Of a stretch of 64,000 nt of DNA, positions 33,020 to 46,194 are shown in pieces; positions within the stretch are counted from its first letter, which is position 1; each line of letters starts with the position of its first letter. The notes beneath the pieces are model-generated. The model searched no databases, had not been told where the DNA came from, and was given only the letters and a program-made list of their open reading frames with translations. The DNA is taken from assembly GCF_030272615.1 (NCBI RefSeq), contig NC_081406.1:239248422-239312421 (forward strand). The letters are read 5' to 3'. This DNA is from Cryptomeria japonica. Its lineage: Eukaryota > Streptophyta > Pinopsida > Cupressales > Cupressaceae. The position numbers and the translations under genes are program-made.

Positions 33020-36000
33020 ATATTATAAATAAAATTTGAAAAAAAATGACAATTTTATACTTATAACTAATTCTTATATAATCAAATAATGAAGCTTAGA
33101 TTGTCATTTCCTTGTATACCTACACCACCATAGAACCCTCTTCCTAATTGAAATAAGAATTATTATCTATCCAGAAATCAGAATACACCATACACCATTA
33201 ACTATATCTTTTATCTATTTATTAATTAAATTGAAAATGAATAAAACAACTAATTTCAATTTGTTTAATAAATAAAAAATACCATTATGATCCTAGTATA
33301 GACCCTTTTTTTATGATCCTCGGATAAACGTTACCTTTGAAACAAAAGATCAAAGTGGTTAGCTAGGGACCCACTTGTTTGTTATCTTCTAGTATTTTTT
33401 AAACTTCAAATTAGAGTACAAATGCAGTGTGGGGTCAAATCTGTTTTATTCACGAGGGTCACCATCTAACCGAGACAACAATTTCAATGTATAAGAAGGA
33501 TTAGCGGTTATATTATTGCAATGGGGTAGAATCAACATTATTTATAATGGGTTTTTTAAGCCGTCTAAACACATATATCTATGACTTTATCTTAATTGGA
33601 ATCCAACACACTATAATAACAAGGGCTGCAGGGCAGCGAAGTTCCTGCTACAAGCTGAAAGAACAGGTTTGGTTTTGTACATCTGTCGACTGATTGAATC
33701 AAAAGAATCACTGAGAAATAATATGTCAATACAATATTGATGCAAGATTGAGAAACAATTCAGTGGTAGAGCCCCCTAACAAAAAAAAGAAAGGTCTTCG
33801 GTCTGACTCATAACTAATCAACCAAAAGTTAAATGATGGATGCAAGACTAGGATGAGACTAGGATGACATAGAATGCAATTTAAAATGGAGTGTTAAGGA
33901 ATTACCTATGACCCACACTAGGGAAAGAGGCACCATGGTTTCTAAATTCTAGTTGTTCCATACTTTATAACAAAATAAAACTAGATATGTGGATTAATTA
34001 AATTTATTAGAACTGGGGTAGGCTTTAAAAGACCATAAATGTACTCCTTTTACATTTAACGTTCTCTAAATATAAAATTCTATGTGAACTGAATACAACT
34101 GTAGCATGATAGAGCCAATATTCTTGCTTCCAAATAAAATGAAGGGAGAAGGGTTAATTGAGGTGGTTTCTCTTAGCATCATTGGACAAACAAGAATCTT
34201 AAGCATAACATTGTGTTAGAAAACACAATGTTAAAATGAAGGGAGAAGGGTTAATTGAGGTGGTTTCTCTTGGAACCTTCTTAAGCACCACTAGCACCTG
34301 ATTACATGATAGATTTAGTGGTCCAATTACTAAAATGTACTAGCATTAAAAATATAATAGCCACTTTGATTTACCAAAAAAGTGACTGCAGCACACCCTT
34401 ATCTTCCTATCAAAAATAAGACTCTGAAAATACTAGAAAAGATCCTATATGAAGGTAAGAAAATAGTTGGTGCATTTCCTATTCTCCTTGGGAAACATTT
34501 TATGAATGCCTTCTAACAGAAATCTTGGAGCATAACTAATTTTAAGCTACTATGTGATGTGAATTGCAGTGAAGGTAATAACTGTTGACAAAAATTATCA
34601 ACATCTCATGATCTGCCTTTTTTGTGAATAGTAATACAAACTTTTCTCAAGAACATAAATATTCCAATGGAAACATTTTAGTCAATGTTGATCTGATTGG
34701 AATTTCTGGGCAAAATTGAGAACAAACTTAAACTAAGATCCCTTCTTATTAATCTTCAAATCATGATTTCTTACATGAAGGTTTTACCTCATTTTTGTAT
34801 CTTTATTGCTAGTTATTTTGATATGATACATTCCATATGTGCTGAGGATAAGGATGGGATTTGTATTATATCCAATAATGATAAAATACAACAAAAATGA
34901 TAAAATATTTTTGTTTTAAATTTTATGAGCTGACATTCATATGCCTTTAGAATGATTATTGCAAAATCATAATAGATATCATTCAATTATTTGCAATAAA
35001 ACACCTTTCAGAATGATTGAAGTATCAAGGTAGCAACACCATGGCTAGCTACTGCACCTCCAACAACTCCTAGTGGGGAAGATACAGTTGCAAGAGCTAT
35101 GATTGGAGTTACATACAACGACAATTAGATCCATCTGAAAGAAATAATATTTATCAGTATGAAAAAGTGAAATTACATTCAAGGTCACATTAGAATTAAC
35201 AAGGCTACATTACAAATAACAAGGCTTGATGAACTCACCAATTGTAGGAAAAAATGATTTATCAGCTCATTCTGCAACAAACACTAGCAAAAGTGGCAAT
35301 GACTATATTGGCTGGGAAAATATTGCAAGAAACAAAATGATCATTTCCAAATGCATTGCTTCGATCTTGAGCTCCCTCACATGTATACAAACTGGGAAAG
35401 TAGTGATAATAGAGTCAAAACATGTGAGCTGCAGTGCAAATGCCACTTAGCCACCATGCTGATAGCAGAGTGAAGACATGTGAACTATACTGAAAATGCC
35501 ACTTGGCCACCAATATTTATTACATGTAGCCTCTTGTAGGTATGCTAAACCCTAGAAATGAAAGCTCCAGCATGCCTGTTTGTTTTGTCAGCCCTTGGAT
35601 AGTCGTGCATTCTCTCGCATGGTGAAATGTGAAGCCTCTACATCTTCCAGTCATAAAATTACAAAATTAATTTTTAATAGTCAATAATTAAAATTTGATC
35701 GGTTTCTCTTATGAAAGATTATATTATAATATACCACAAGGAAATGAAAGGATTCTATTGGCTCTTAAAAATTGGTTTAATCGCTGTTTACCATAGCACC
35801 CTTTGGTATAGTTCCATGCGTAGCAAGAACCAATAAAGTCAATTTGACACCGCTTTGCATTATTGGTGTCCTACTCACACATCTAAATCACTGTCTCATT
35901 CACATGAAGGATCACCGTGAACAAAATAAAGGAAGCCATTTTAGATGATTAAGTAAGACATTAACATATAATTTAAATAATTAAAGGGATCTATGAAATA

Positions 36001-36252
36001 ATATATGCTTAAATTATATTATTAGGAAATGTAAATTTTTTACTATGCATAGTTTTAAGAGTAGCTATCTTCTGGCCACCTTAATTCCTAATTAACTTAT
36101 ATGATTATTAATATAGTCTTATATAGCATAAGTATGATATATATAACAACAAATAATTAGTTTATGATCATCATTACAAACTATGTTTTTTTATAATGTT
36201 TTATCATATATTTTTTAAAACTGAATTTTTAGTCATCCATTAAGGTGTAAAT
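33020..36252. other. AT-rich region without recognisable genes
   Basis: About 3.2 kb, including the original right flank of the putative DNA transposon. No domain-bearing frame is seen. A perfect hairpin and a 41 bp direct repeat lie at 34136-34272. The short frames at 34697 and 35226 have no features of real genes. Confidence 0.5.
34136..34272. repeat. Direct repeat with an intervening perfect hairpin
   Basis: About 41 bp beginning aaaatgaagggagaagggtt occurs at about 34137 and again at 34233. Just before the second copy, taacattgtgtt (34206-34217) and aacacaatgtta (34222-34233) form a perfect 12 bp stem with a four-base loop. Confidence 0.75.
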
Positions 36253-37185
36253 TTGAAATCTCTCATGTACAACAATATTAGCTTAGTAGATACTCTAATT
36301 TTAGAAATGGAGCGTGAAGGAGGGAAGAGTGGAGTAGGGGGTATTAGGGTTTCTAAGGAGGAGGGAGATACTGCAGATGGGGAAGCTGATGAAGTGTATG
36401 GGGGAGGTTATGTTGTTAAAAGACTATGGATACATGCAGATTGTGGGTTATAGTTGTCTCTGGTGCTTGCGATGCGTCATTTTCTGCTCCCCAATATGCT
36501 CTTGCTTGGTCGGTTGTTGTTGCTTCATGGGATTTTGATGGAGAAGAGGTAGTTGGGGTCAAGACGATTTGGTGGGGGCCTATAAGAATTCTTGGCATTG
36601 ATGGAATGGTTGAGGCTAGCATTGAGAATGAGGGGGTTGTTGCCTTCATTTTAGTGTGACTTTAGGTTGGTGTTTTCATCATCCTAAGCTTGATGGCTCT
36701 TCCCCTTTTTCTTTATGTGGCCTCTTATGATGCTTCTTTTGGAGATGCCTTCCTTGAGGGTGTTGACTCACCTTTTGGGTGCTTTTTGTACCTCTTGGGT
36801 ATCTCTTGTTACTCTATTATGTTGGTCTATTATGGGTAATATTGTGGAGGATGGGTTTCTTACCACTCTTGTTGGTGTTTTGATCTGCATGGGAGATATT
36901 TTGGTTCCTTTGTCCTTCTACTTTAAGGCTTTTTCTACCTCTTTTGGAGATAGTTTTATGTCCGCATAGTGGGGTAAATTTTTTAACTAGGTTCATTTAT
37001 CCATATCTATTTCTTTCTTTGTATTTTTTGGTTCATTTGGTGGGAAGTTGTTGTATTTCTCTTGAAGGGATATTTTTTGACCTCCCTACTCTTGAGCTAG
37101 TGGCTTCCATTTTTCTTGAAGCCTTTTTTTTTGGATTTTATTGCTTTTGGTTAGGGGTTTCTTTTGGTTTCAAGGAGAATCTGTC
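36253..37185 (+). other. Unclassified G/T-rich coding-like stretch, left piece
   Basis: Base composition changes from AT-rich to G/T-rich at about 36300. Several overlapping frames are open (36253-36453, 36426-36659, 36715-36969, 36944-37204) but none shows a motif that I know. It could be a decayed gene or LINE remnant. It runs up to the left edge of the chromovirus, and similar sequence resumes at 45080. Confidence 0.35.
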
Positions 37186-38784
37186 TGATATGGAGGCTAC
37201 CTAGTTTACCATCAATTAGGTTTCTTTGATGGTTTGCTTCTATCCCTTTCTGAGTTCCAAGTTTACCCCTATAGACTTCTAAGGGCTTCCCTACCATTTG
37301 TTTTCTTTTTCTCACCTCCCTCAAGCTCACAAGGTAAGCTTGTGCACTAAATCCTTGCAGGGGTGTAGGACACACACATTCATTCTCTCTTTCCAAAACC
37401 ACCAATCTTGTTTGGTTTAGCATACTTTCCCCCTTTGGTTACACAATGTCTAAATTTCAGGCTTGTAGCCCTCTGGATCTTCTTCCAGTTCTTAGCAGTT
37501 TCCTTCCCTTGGAAGTTATCTCATTCAAATTACTGAAACCTAGTCAGACTATCACCAAGCTCACCTAGGCTCAGTATACAAAAATGAAGATTGCCATTTC
37601 CTAGCCTCTTTGAAATAAAAACCTATTGTACATATTTGACTCTTCTTGACAATCTCCAATGACCTTGTGGAGTTTCAAGTCAGAGCCATATGATTATTGC
37701 GATCAGGGAACAAAAACTTAAAAGGAAAGCTTTTTTTACAGATCCCGAATTTATTCATGAGTTCAAAATAGTAACTCACAAAATAGAGAAAATAAGCAAT
37801 TACATTAATAGCATACAAGAAACGAACAAAAAATAAACTCAAATTGAAAACCAGAAAATGGACTTCTCTATTGCATTTCAGAAAAACAAAATGTGCTCTC
37901 CGAGGCAATCGACAAACAACGATCAATCGATCCATGATTGATGACCCACGATCAACCATCAACCTCTTACTGATGCCCGTTGGGTCTTTTTATACATACA
38001 TCCTCTATTGGGAACTCCTCCTATTGGATGAGATAAAACTCATTACCAATGGTTTCTAGTGGCAACCGTCTGACAGGTTCCATCAGAGCATCAATGTAAC
38101 ATCCAAACAAGGTTACCGATATTCGATGACAACCTCCAACTCTTTGCAATTCCTATCGGGTCTTCGATGTAACATCAAAACGGGGCTACCGATGATCGAT
38201 GACTTCCCACACTGCTTCACGCTTTCCATCGGGTCATCGATGTAACACCAACACGGGGCTACCGATGTTCGATGGCAACACACACCGCTTTGCACTTTCC
38301 ATTGGGTTCTCAGGGAAACTTCACCACCTGACTTCCGATGACCGATGACAACTTAGCATGGGAGTTGGTCTTATCGGGTTATCGGTGTAGGGTGAAAACC
38401 CCTCTTTCTGATCTCAGATACTCCATCTAGCGATTGCCCTCCAAGCCAATGCTTTCTCATCGGGACGTTGGGTAACTTGAAAATGGCTCCTCCTGATATC
38501 CGATAACAAGACTCTGAACACCAATGACTTATCAGGTCATTGGGGTAAGTGTGAACCACTCTTAGCCGATACCTGATACAACCACTCCATACTTTGGCGA
38601 CCTCATCAAGGTAAGACTAGCTGATCGGGGTAGGTCTTGCTGATAAGGAAAATTTTAAAAATTGTAATTTAAACAACCATACAAATAGACTAGAGCTAGT
38701 CCTTATGTATTTACATGACCACTGGAAGGTCTCACAAACCAAGACTAGTTAAGGGCATTTCAACCCTTAGGTGCTCTTGCACCA
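37186..38784 (-). repeat. 3' LTR of the chromovirus
   Basis: Left boundary tgatatggaggc; right boundary ttgcacca. It matches 43480-45079 throughout. It has a possible TATA box on minus (tataaaaa, 37994-37987). Many repeats of tcgatg and accgatg-type words fill 38090-38400. Confidence 0.92.
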
Positions 38785-38806
38785 TACTCCCCAAAAAACA
38801 AAGAAG

Positions 38807-41534
38807 TCAAGTGACAACGCTCGGCAACAAGGAAAGTTCAATTTTTGACTTAACAAAGTTTGATTCAGGGACCCAGGTCACTTCAAAATCAGGTTTATAC
38901 TTTCACTTGACCAAATGTTCCATGTAGACCTGCTATTTAGTCTTCTTCAGAATGTGGGAATCCAACACTTTCTCAGCCTAAGGCATAGAAGAAGAAAGTA
39001 ATGGTAGGTTGGCAAGTGACTGCTGAACATCTGAAACTCACACATCCTCCATGGGAAGTTGCCCCTTATAGGAAACCAAATGTGCAACATTGAAAATGGG
39101 AGACAAAGCAATATCCGATGGAAAATCGATCTTATAGGCATTAAAGCCATACTTGGTTAAAACTTTACATGGGCCTATTTGCCTCATTTGTAGCTTGTTG
39201 GGAACCCCTTTCTGAATTTGAGCCTTGTTCAAATGTACCATCACCAAATCTCTAACTGAAAATTACACATCTCTTTGTGTGGTATCAACTCTGGCTGTAA
39301 CTTTTTGTGAAGAATCTTGTAGAGCTCACCTGATTTGATCATGAACCTCCTTCATGGATTGAGTGACATCATCAGCTTGATCACTTCTATGCGATAGATT
39401 ACCAAGATCTTGTAATTTCATAACACCTCATGGGTACATACCATACACTATCTCAAAAGGACTCTTCCTAGTAGACATATTGACACTATCATTGTAGGAA
39501 AATTCCTCTTGGTGAAGAATCTAATCCCAACTCTATCCATATTCTTTTTTCAAACACCTTAAAAGGTTTCCAAGTGTCCTATTGACCACCTCTGTTTGAC
39601 CATCTGTTTGGGGATGATAGGCTAAACCAAAAGACAAGTTAGTTCCCAGTCTTTTCCAAAGAGTTTTCCAAAAATGCCCAAGGAATTTGACATCTCTATC
39701 TGAAACAATACTAACCGACAAACCATGAATTCTTACAACCTCTTTGAAAAACAAGTGTGCAATGTGAGCATCATGAGTAGTTTTACAAGGAACAAAATGT
39801 GTCATTTTACTGAATCTATCAACAACAACAAAAATGCTATCACAACCAAGCTTTGTTTTGGGTAATCCAACCACAAAATCCATACTTATACATTCCCATG
39901 GCCTTGTAGGAATAGGCAATGGCTGATAAAGACCAGCATTAGTAGCTGTACCTTTAGCTTTCTGACATACCATACATTTCTCAACATACCTTCTGATATC
40001 CCTATGCATTCTGGGCCAATAGTAGAACCTTTGAACAAGTTCCAATGTCTTATTAAGGCCAAAATGACCACTCAAACATCCATTGTGCTTTTTGTGGATC
40101 ATATTTTCCCTCATCGATCCTTTGGGAACACACAGTTGTCCACCTTTAAACAACAAACCATTTTGCAATGTAAAGTTGGCATATTCACTATGAAAGTGAT
40201 TATGAAATTCTTGACAAACCTTGTAAATGGTTTCAAAATCTTCATCATTGGGGTACAAATCCTCAAAGTAATCAACTCCAATATTCTGAATCTGCACTTC
40301 TTGCACTGTTAGTAGCCTTCTACTCAAATCATCTGCTACTTTATTACACTGTCCTTTCTTATGCTTAATAGAAAAAGTATATGATTGCAAATACTCAACC
40401 CATTTAACATGCCTATGACTCAACTTATCTTTTGAATTCAAAAAACTTAAAGATTGATTATCTATATAAACAACAAACTCCTTAGGTAACAAGTAGTGCC
40501 ACCACTTTCTAAGAGCTTGGACAAGAGCATACAACTCAAGATCATATGATGAATACTTCTTCTTGGCATCATTGATCTTCTCACTAAAGAAAGCTACAGG
40601 TCTATTCTCTTGACTCAAAACAACACCAACTGCTATATTAATTGCATCACATTCAATTATGAACAACTTATCAAGACTAGGAAGAATGAGTATTGGTTGT
40701 GTAGCTACCTTTTGTTTCAAAAGTTCAAACCCTTTGTTAGCTACATTGGTCCACTGAAACTTAGTTTTAACTCCTCTTTTGATGGTATCTAGCATGGGTG
40801 AACAAATCTCATTGAACCCTCTGATAAACTTCCTGTAGAGCTGTGCCAAACCATAAAAACTTCTTACTTCACTTGCCGTCTTTGGTGTTGGCCAATTTCT
40901 GATGGCTTCCACCTTTGATGTGTCCATCTTCAAATCTCCTCCTGAAACTACAAATCCAAGATAGACAAGTTCCTGCTTCATAAACTCACACTTCTCCAAG
41001 TTTATTCTTAGTTGCTCATCATACAATTTTTGCAATACAATACTAAGATGCTCTAGATGTTCTTCTTTAAGTTTGCTAAAAATAAAGATATCATCTAAGT
41101 ATACAACAACAAATTTACCAATAAAATCTTTAAGCACTTCATTCATGAGTCTCATGAATGTATTGGGAGCATTACTAAGACTGAATGGCATAGCAAGCCA
41201 CTCATAAAGTCGTTCATTTTTTTTGAAGACTTTTTTCCATTCATCACCTTCTTTTATCCTGATCTAATGGTATCCACTCTTGAGGTCAATCTTAATGAAG
41301 TACTTTGCACCTCCCAAGAAATCTATCAAGTCTTTAATTCTTGGGATAGGAAATCTATACCTGATAGTGATTCTATTTATGGCTCTTGAATCTGTGCATA
41401 GCCTCCATGTTCATCCTTTCTTGGGTGCTAACACTGTAGGTACGACATAGGGGCTGATGCTCTTCTTTATCAACGCTTGGTCCAACAATTCTTGTACTTG
41501 TCTAGTCACTTCCTTGTTCTGTTCAGGAGTCATC
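38807..41534 (-). pseudogene. pol: Chromovirus pol: RT, RNase H, integrase, chromodomain
   Basis: The best-preserved frame is 41191-39533 (552 codons). RT Y-L-D-D is at 41101-41090, and RNase H Y-S-S-Y-D-L-E-L-Y-A-L at about 40550. The integrase H-H-C-C finger ends C-M-V-C-Q-K-A-K-G at about 39960. Catalytic D, D and E are in M-D-F-V-V-G-L-P, V-S-D-R-D-V-K-F and T-D-G-Q-T-E-V-V-N-R. Further down are the GPY/F-like I-G-P-C-K-V-L and a chromodomain-like tail with L-V-K-stop-K-Y-K-P (38807-38990). The upstream RT part (41534-41192) carries stops and a frameshift; stops at 39533 and 39524 replace Gln of the usual S-W-D-Q-I-L context. The chromodomain is known to bias insertion toward marked chromatin. 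Confidence 0.9.
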
Positions 41535-43436
41535 TTATAGGTTTCTTTGTTGGGTAATGATACTCCTGGAATGATCAATCTGATGACTTATGGCTCTAAT
41601 AGGTGGCAGGGTTGCTAGTGCTCCATCACTTATGATCTCTTTGAAGTTGTCTAGTATTGGTTGCACTTCATGAGGTATTTGAACCTTTTTTACTTGCTTT
41701 GCTTCCTTTGGTTTCACCATAAGAGAAAACCCCACTCCTTCTCCTTCCTTGAGAGTGTTATTGAACTCTTTTTCACCTACCAATAACCCATTTGGGCCTT
41801 TAGTTTTGCTGCTCTCTACTTCATCACTTAGGGACTCAATATGGTATGTAACTCCATCCTTCTGAAAAGAATAAGAGTTATTCTCTCTGTTGTGAATGGC
41901 CTTTTTTTCAAATTGCCATGGTCTACCAAGAAGTAGATGGCAAGCATCCATATCTAGGATGTCACACAAGACTTTATCCTTATAACTACCTATGTTGAAC
42001 TCAACCCATGTTTGTTCATTCACTACCACATGCTGCTCCTTGTTGAGCCAAGTGACCCTATATGGATTACTATGTGGAATTCTTTTCAAATTTAGTTTAC
42101 TTACTACTTCCTCTGACATAATGTTGTCAGTAGATCCTGAGTCTATCACTACTCTACAAACCTTACCAAGGACCTTGCATTTGATTCTAAACAATGCTCT
42201 TCTTTGAGTTGGTTCTTCTTTGATTGGTTCCTTAATCAAGACTCTTCTCATCATTAAATTTTCTCCATCTTCAGGAGCTAAGCTCACACCTTGTGTCTTG
42301 CCGCTTTCTACATCTTCTTGTGCACATGTCACTCTTCTTTCACTTTCTTGAGATGAAGAAGATTTCTCTAGACATCTATAGGCAAGGTGACCCAATTTTT
42401 GGCAATTGTAACAATTCATGGTGGATAAGTAGGACCCTCTTCCCGATCCACTAGATCTACCTCTTCCTGGGTTGCTAGATGACCCCTTTCCTCTATAGTA
42501 ACTCTTGCTATGTGAATCCTTACTTTTCTCTATAAGTTTGGACTCTCCTTGGGACCTTTGATCTGCTTCGCTTCCACCAAAACTGCCTCTTTGGCCTCTA
42601 CCATCTTTTCCTCTGCCTCTTCCTTTATTGATTTGATCTTGCTTCTTTTTACTCTTTTCATCCACCTTCAGTGCCAATTGATATCACTTATGCATGTTGT
42701 TAGGACATAACAAACTCAACTCCTCTTGAATCTTCCATCTCAAGCTATTCAAGTATCTACCTACCTTGATGCTCTCATCCTCTACCACCTTGGATCTCAG
42801 ACACAACTTCTGAAACTCCTCAGTGTAGCTGCTCACATCCAAGTCTCTTTGTGTTAGGTTTTGTCTCCTTTTGTGTAGTTGGATCTCATAATCTTTAGGG
42901 ATATAGGCTTCCCTCACCTTAGCTACCATTCCTTGCCAATTGGCTATTTGGTTCTTGCCCTCTTTTTTCCTTTCTTCTTGGATAAATTTCCACCAAGTAA
43001 AGGATGCTCCTCTCAATCTAGACTTATCTACCTTCACCTTTTGGGCTTCACTAATTCCATCACACTCAAAGTGATTCTCCAATCCTTCAATCCATTACAT
43101 AACTACTTCAGGCTTCATTTTCCCATAAAAAAGTGGCACTCCTTCCAATGATTTTCCTCCTAAGGCTTTAATTGCTTTCAGGAAAGGTTCTTCAAGTAGA
43201 ACATGGTCTGGTGTAGGTATCCTATCCTCTTCTACTGATTCTTTTCCCTTCCCTTCATTGACTTGGATTGTTACTTTCTAAGTTTTATCCTCAACTGCAT
43301 CTAGTTTTCTCTCCAATTGTAGCACTCTTTCTTTAGGGAATCTATTCTCTTCTTCCTGATCTTCTACCTTCTTGGCTAACTCTACGTTGGTCACCATTCT
43401 GAGACTATTTTCTCCTATTGAATCAGTATCTGACAT
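41535..43436 (-). pseudogene. gag: Chromovirus gag and protease
   Basis: The start MSDTDSIGENS is at 43436. Gag core has W-I-E-G-L-E-N-H-F (about 43085) and the C-terminal half Y-Q-L-A-L-K-V (about 42680). The single zinc knuckle CYNCQKLGHLAYRC lies at about 42410. The protease motif V-I-D-S-G-S-T-D-N is intact (about 42145) with L-L-L-G-R-P-W downstream (about 41935). In-frame stops occur at about 43280 (TAG), 43100 (TAA) and 42684 (TGA). The 380-codon frame 42677-41535 is otherwise open. Confidence 0.88.
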
Positions 43437-43465
43437 CAACTACTTTCTTCCCAAATCTAAACTTT

Positions 43466-43476
43466 CTCTGATACCA
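43466..43476 (-). other. Chromovirus primer-binding site
   Basis: On minus this reads TGGTATCAGAG, complementary to initiator Met-tRNA, three bases from the LTR end. Confidence 0.85.
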
Positions 43477-43479
43477 ATA

Positions 43480-45079
43480 CGATAGGGAGGCTACCTAGTT
43501 TACCATCAATTAGGTTTCTTTGATGGTTTGCTTCTATCCCTTTCTGGGTTCCAAGTATACCCCTCTAGACTTCTAAGGGCTTCCCTACCATTTGTTTTCT
43601 TTTTCTCACCTTCCTCAAGCTCAGAAGGTAAGTTTGTGCACTAAATCCTTGTAGGGGTGTAGGACACACACATTCATTCTCTCTTTGCCAAACCACCCAT
43701 CTTGTTTGGTTTAGAAGACTTTCCCCCTTTGGTTACACAATGTCTTGATTTCAGGCTTGTAGCCTTCTAGATCTTCTTCCAGTTGTCAACAGTTTCCTTC
43801 CCCTACAAGTTATCTCCTTCAAATTACTGATACCTAGCCAGACTATCACCAAGCTCGCCTAGTCTCAGTATGCAGAAATGGCGATTGCCATTTCCTGGCC
43901 TCTTTCAAATAAAAACCTACCGTACATATTTGGATCTGCTTGACAATCTCCAATGACCTTGTGCAGTTTCAATTAAGAGCCATATGATTATTGGGAACAA
44001 GGAACAAAAACTAAAAAGGAAATCTTTATTTACAGATCCCAAATTTATTCACGGGTTCAAAACAGTAACTCACAGAATAGAGAAAAGAAATAATTACATT
44101 AACAACATATGAGAAACAAACAAAAATTAAACTCTAATTGAAAACCAGAAAATGGACTTCTCTATTGCATTTTAGAAAAACAAAATATGCTCTCCGAGGC
44201 AATTGACAAACAATGATTAATCGATCCACAATCGATGACCCACGATCAACCATCAACCTCTTACTGATGCTCATTGGGTCTTTTTATACATACATCCTTT
44301 GTTGGGAACTCCTCCTATTAGACGAGATAAATCTCGTTACCAACGGTTTCCAATGGTAACTGTCTGATAGGTTCCATCGGAGCATCGGGGGTAACATCCA
44401 AACAAGGTTACCGATGTCCGATGACAGCCTGCAACTCTTCACATTTCCTATCGGGTCTTCAGTGTAACATCGAAATGGGGCTACCTATGACTGATGACTT
44501 GCCACACTACTTCATGCTTTCTATTGAGCCATTGGTGTAACACCAACACGGGGCTACCGATGTCCAATGGCGACACACACTGCTTTGCACTTTCTATCGG
44601 GTTCTCAGGGAAACTTCACATCCTGACTTCTGATGGGCAATGACAACTTAGCATAGGAGTCAATTTTATTGGGTTATCGGTGTATGGTGAAAACCCCTCT
44701 TGTTGATCTCTGATACTCCATCCAGCAAATGCGGTCCAAGACAATGCTTTCTCATCGAGACGTCGGGGTACTTGAAAATGACTCCTCCTAATATCCGATA
44801 ACAACACTTCAAACACCAACGACTTATCAGGTCATCGAGGTAAGTGTGAACCACTCTTAGCCGATACTTGATACAACCACTCCATACTCTGGTGACCTCA
44901 TCGGGGTAAGACTAGCCAATCGGAATAGGTCTTGCCGATAAGGAAAATTTCAAAAACCGCAATTTAAACAACCATACAAATGGACTAGAGCCAGTCCTTA
45001 TGTATTTACATGACCACTGGAAGGTCTCACAAACCAAGACTGGTTAAGGGCATTTCAATCCTTAGGTTCTCCTGTACCA
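43480..45079 (-). repeat. 5' LTR of the chromovirus
   Basis: Aligned with 37186-38784 at near-equal length. The boundaries are cgataggg on the left and tgtacca on the right. A possible TATA box (tataaaaa on minus) lies at 44288-44281. Confidence 0.92.
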
Positions 45080-45489
45080 TTATCTTTGTGAGTACAAATG
45101 GAGTCCTATTCTATAAGGTTTTGTAGCTTCTGAAAGTGGGCTTGTGTTGCTCTTTCCCTAGTCTATTTCAATGATATCCCTATTAAGGTGGAGTCTTCTT
45201 CTATAGAAGTGGAGAATTTTTTCTTGGGAAAGGCTAGGCTTTGGTTTTCTCTAGATCTTACTTCCTCTTTTGTTGATCCTATTGAGGTAGAGATTGGCTT
45301 TGTGGGAGAGGTTGGAAGATTTAATAAGAGGGATTTTATTTCTCTATTATTGGAATTTGGGTGCAAGGGAGCTATTGATGTCCTTTTTTCCTATGGATGT
45401 GGAGACCAAGGTGGAGATTGAGATTTTGGTTATTGATGAGAAAGTGTTTTTGCATCAAATGAAGGTTATGAGAGCTTTTCAAAATGGAT
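45080..45489 (+). other. Unclassified G/T-rich coding-like stretch, right piece
   Basis: Similar in composition to 36253-37185, with open frames at 45188-45421 and 45294-45506 but no recognisable motif. It probably was contiguous with the left piece before the chromovirus inserted. Confidence 0.35.
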
Positions 45490-46194
45490 TGTTGAATACA
45501 CCATAGGATTGTGAGGGGGGTTGAATAAATTCGAACCAAAAAAATAATTAATTTATGATCTTCAAACTTTAAATATCAACTATTTAATCACAATAGTAAT
45601 AAAATATGAAAGCACAAAGCACAATACACATATGAACACCATATTTACTTGGAAAACTCAAGTGGGAAAAACCACAGTGAGAATCACACTCACAATATGA
45701 ATATAATTTATTAATACAATGTTGCCTCCATAGCACATTGATTCTAAGAGGACTTTCAAGACTAAGGTGCACAACCTTAGGGAAAGATACAAATAACTTG
45801 CAAAACTAAAACACACTATCTCAAGGCAAGATAGAGAAAGATGCCAAGAGATTCACTATCTTCTGACATAGAAAGGAATAGCTAGGATAAAAAGAACAAA
45901 ATATCATAATCATGAAATTGTCCTTGAACCATTATTTAAAGTGACGAAGATCATGGCAAATACAATGAGCTTCAGACACTATCTCATAACCCTATCATGC
46001 AAAATATATTATCATCAAAGCTCTTCACAATTGATTTTCCCACAACTCCAACATCAAATTTTCTTGCAAACCATTACCATCCATTTCTTGTTAATTCATA
46101 CTTCTCCCATGCCATCACTTATACATTTGCATTCCTTTATATAGAAGATCAATCATTAAAATCCTTAACTATGTTGGCCATAGATAAAATAAAC
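45490..46194 (-). mobile_element. LTR-like fragment, minus orientation
   Basis: It starts tgttgaatac and ends aaaca on plus. It has the layout of the 47972-48632 LTR (g-rich box then gaataaatt near the start, gtgggaaaaacca about 180 bp in). Overall similarity is low and no target duplication is visible. It may be a diverged 3' LTR of the adjacent Copia fragment or part of a solo LTR that reaches to about 46580. Confidence 0.35.

Larger units (their letters stand above)
37186..45079 (-). mobile_element. Full-length Ty3/Gypsy chromovirus on the minus strand
   Basis: 7,894 bp with LTRs of 1,599 and 1,600 bp. The minus-strand order is gag, protease, RT, RNase H, integrase and a C-terminal chromodomain-like part. 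The primer site TGGTATCAGAG is at 43476-43466, and a polypurine tract (TTTTTGGGGAGTA on minus) adjoins the left LTR. The flanking 5-mers ctgtc (37181-37185) and ttatc (45080-45084) differ only by C-to-T and G-to-A, so they may be a decayed target-site duplication. Confidence 0.93.
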
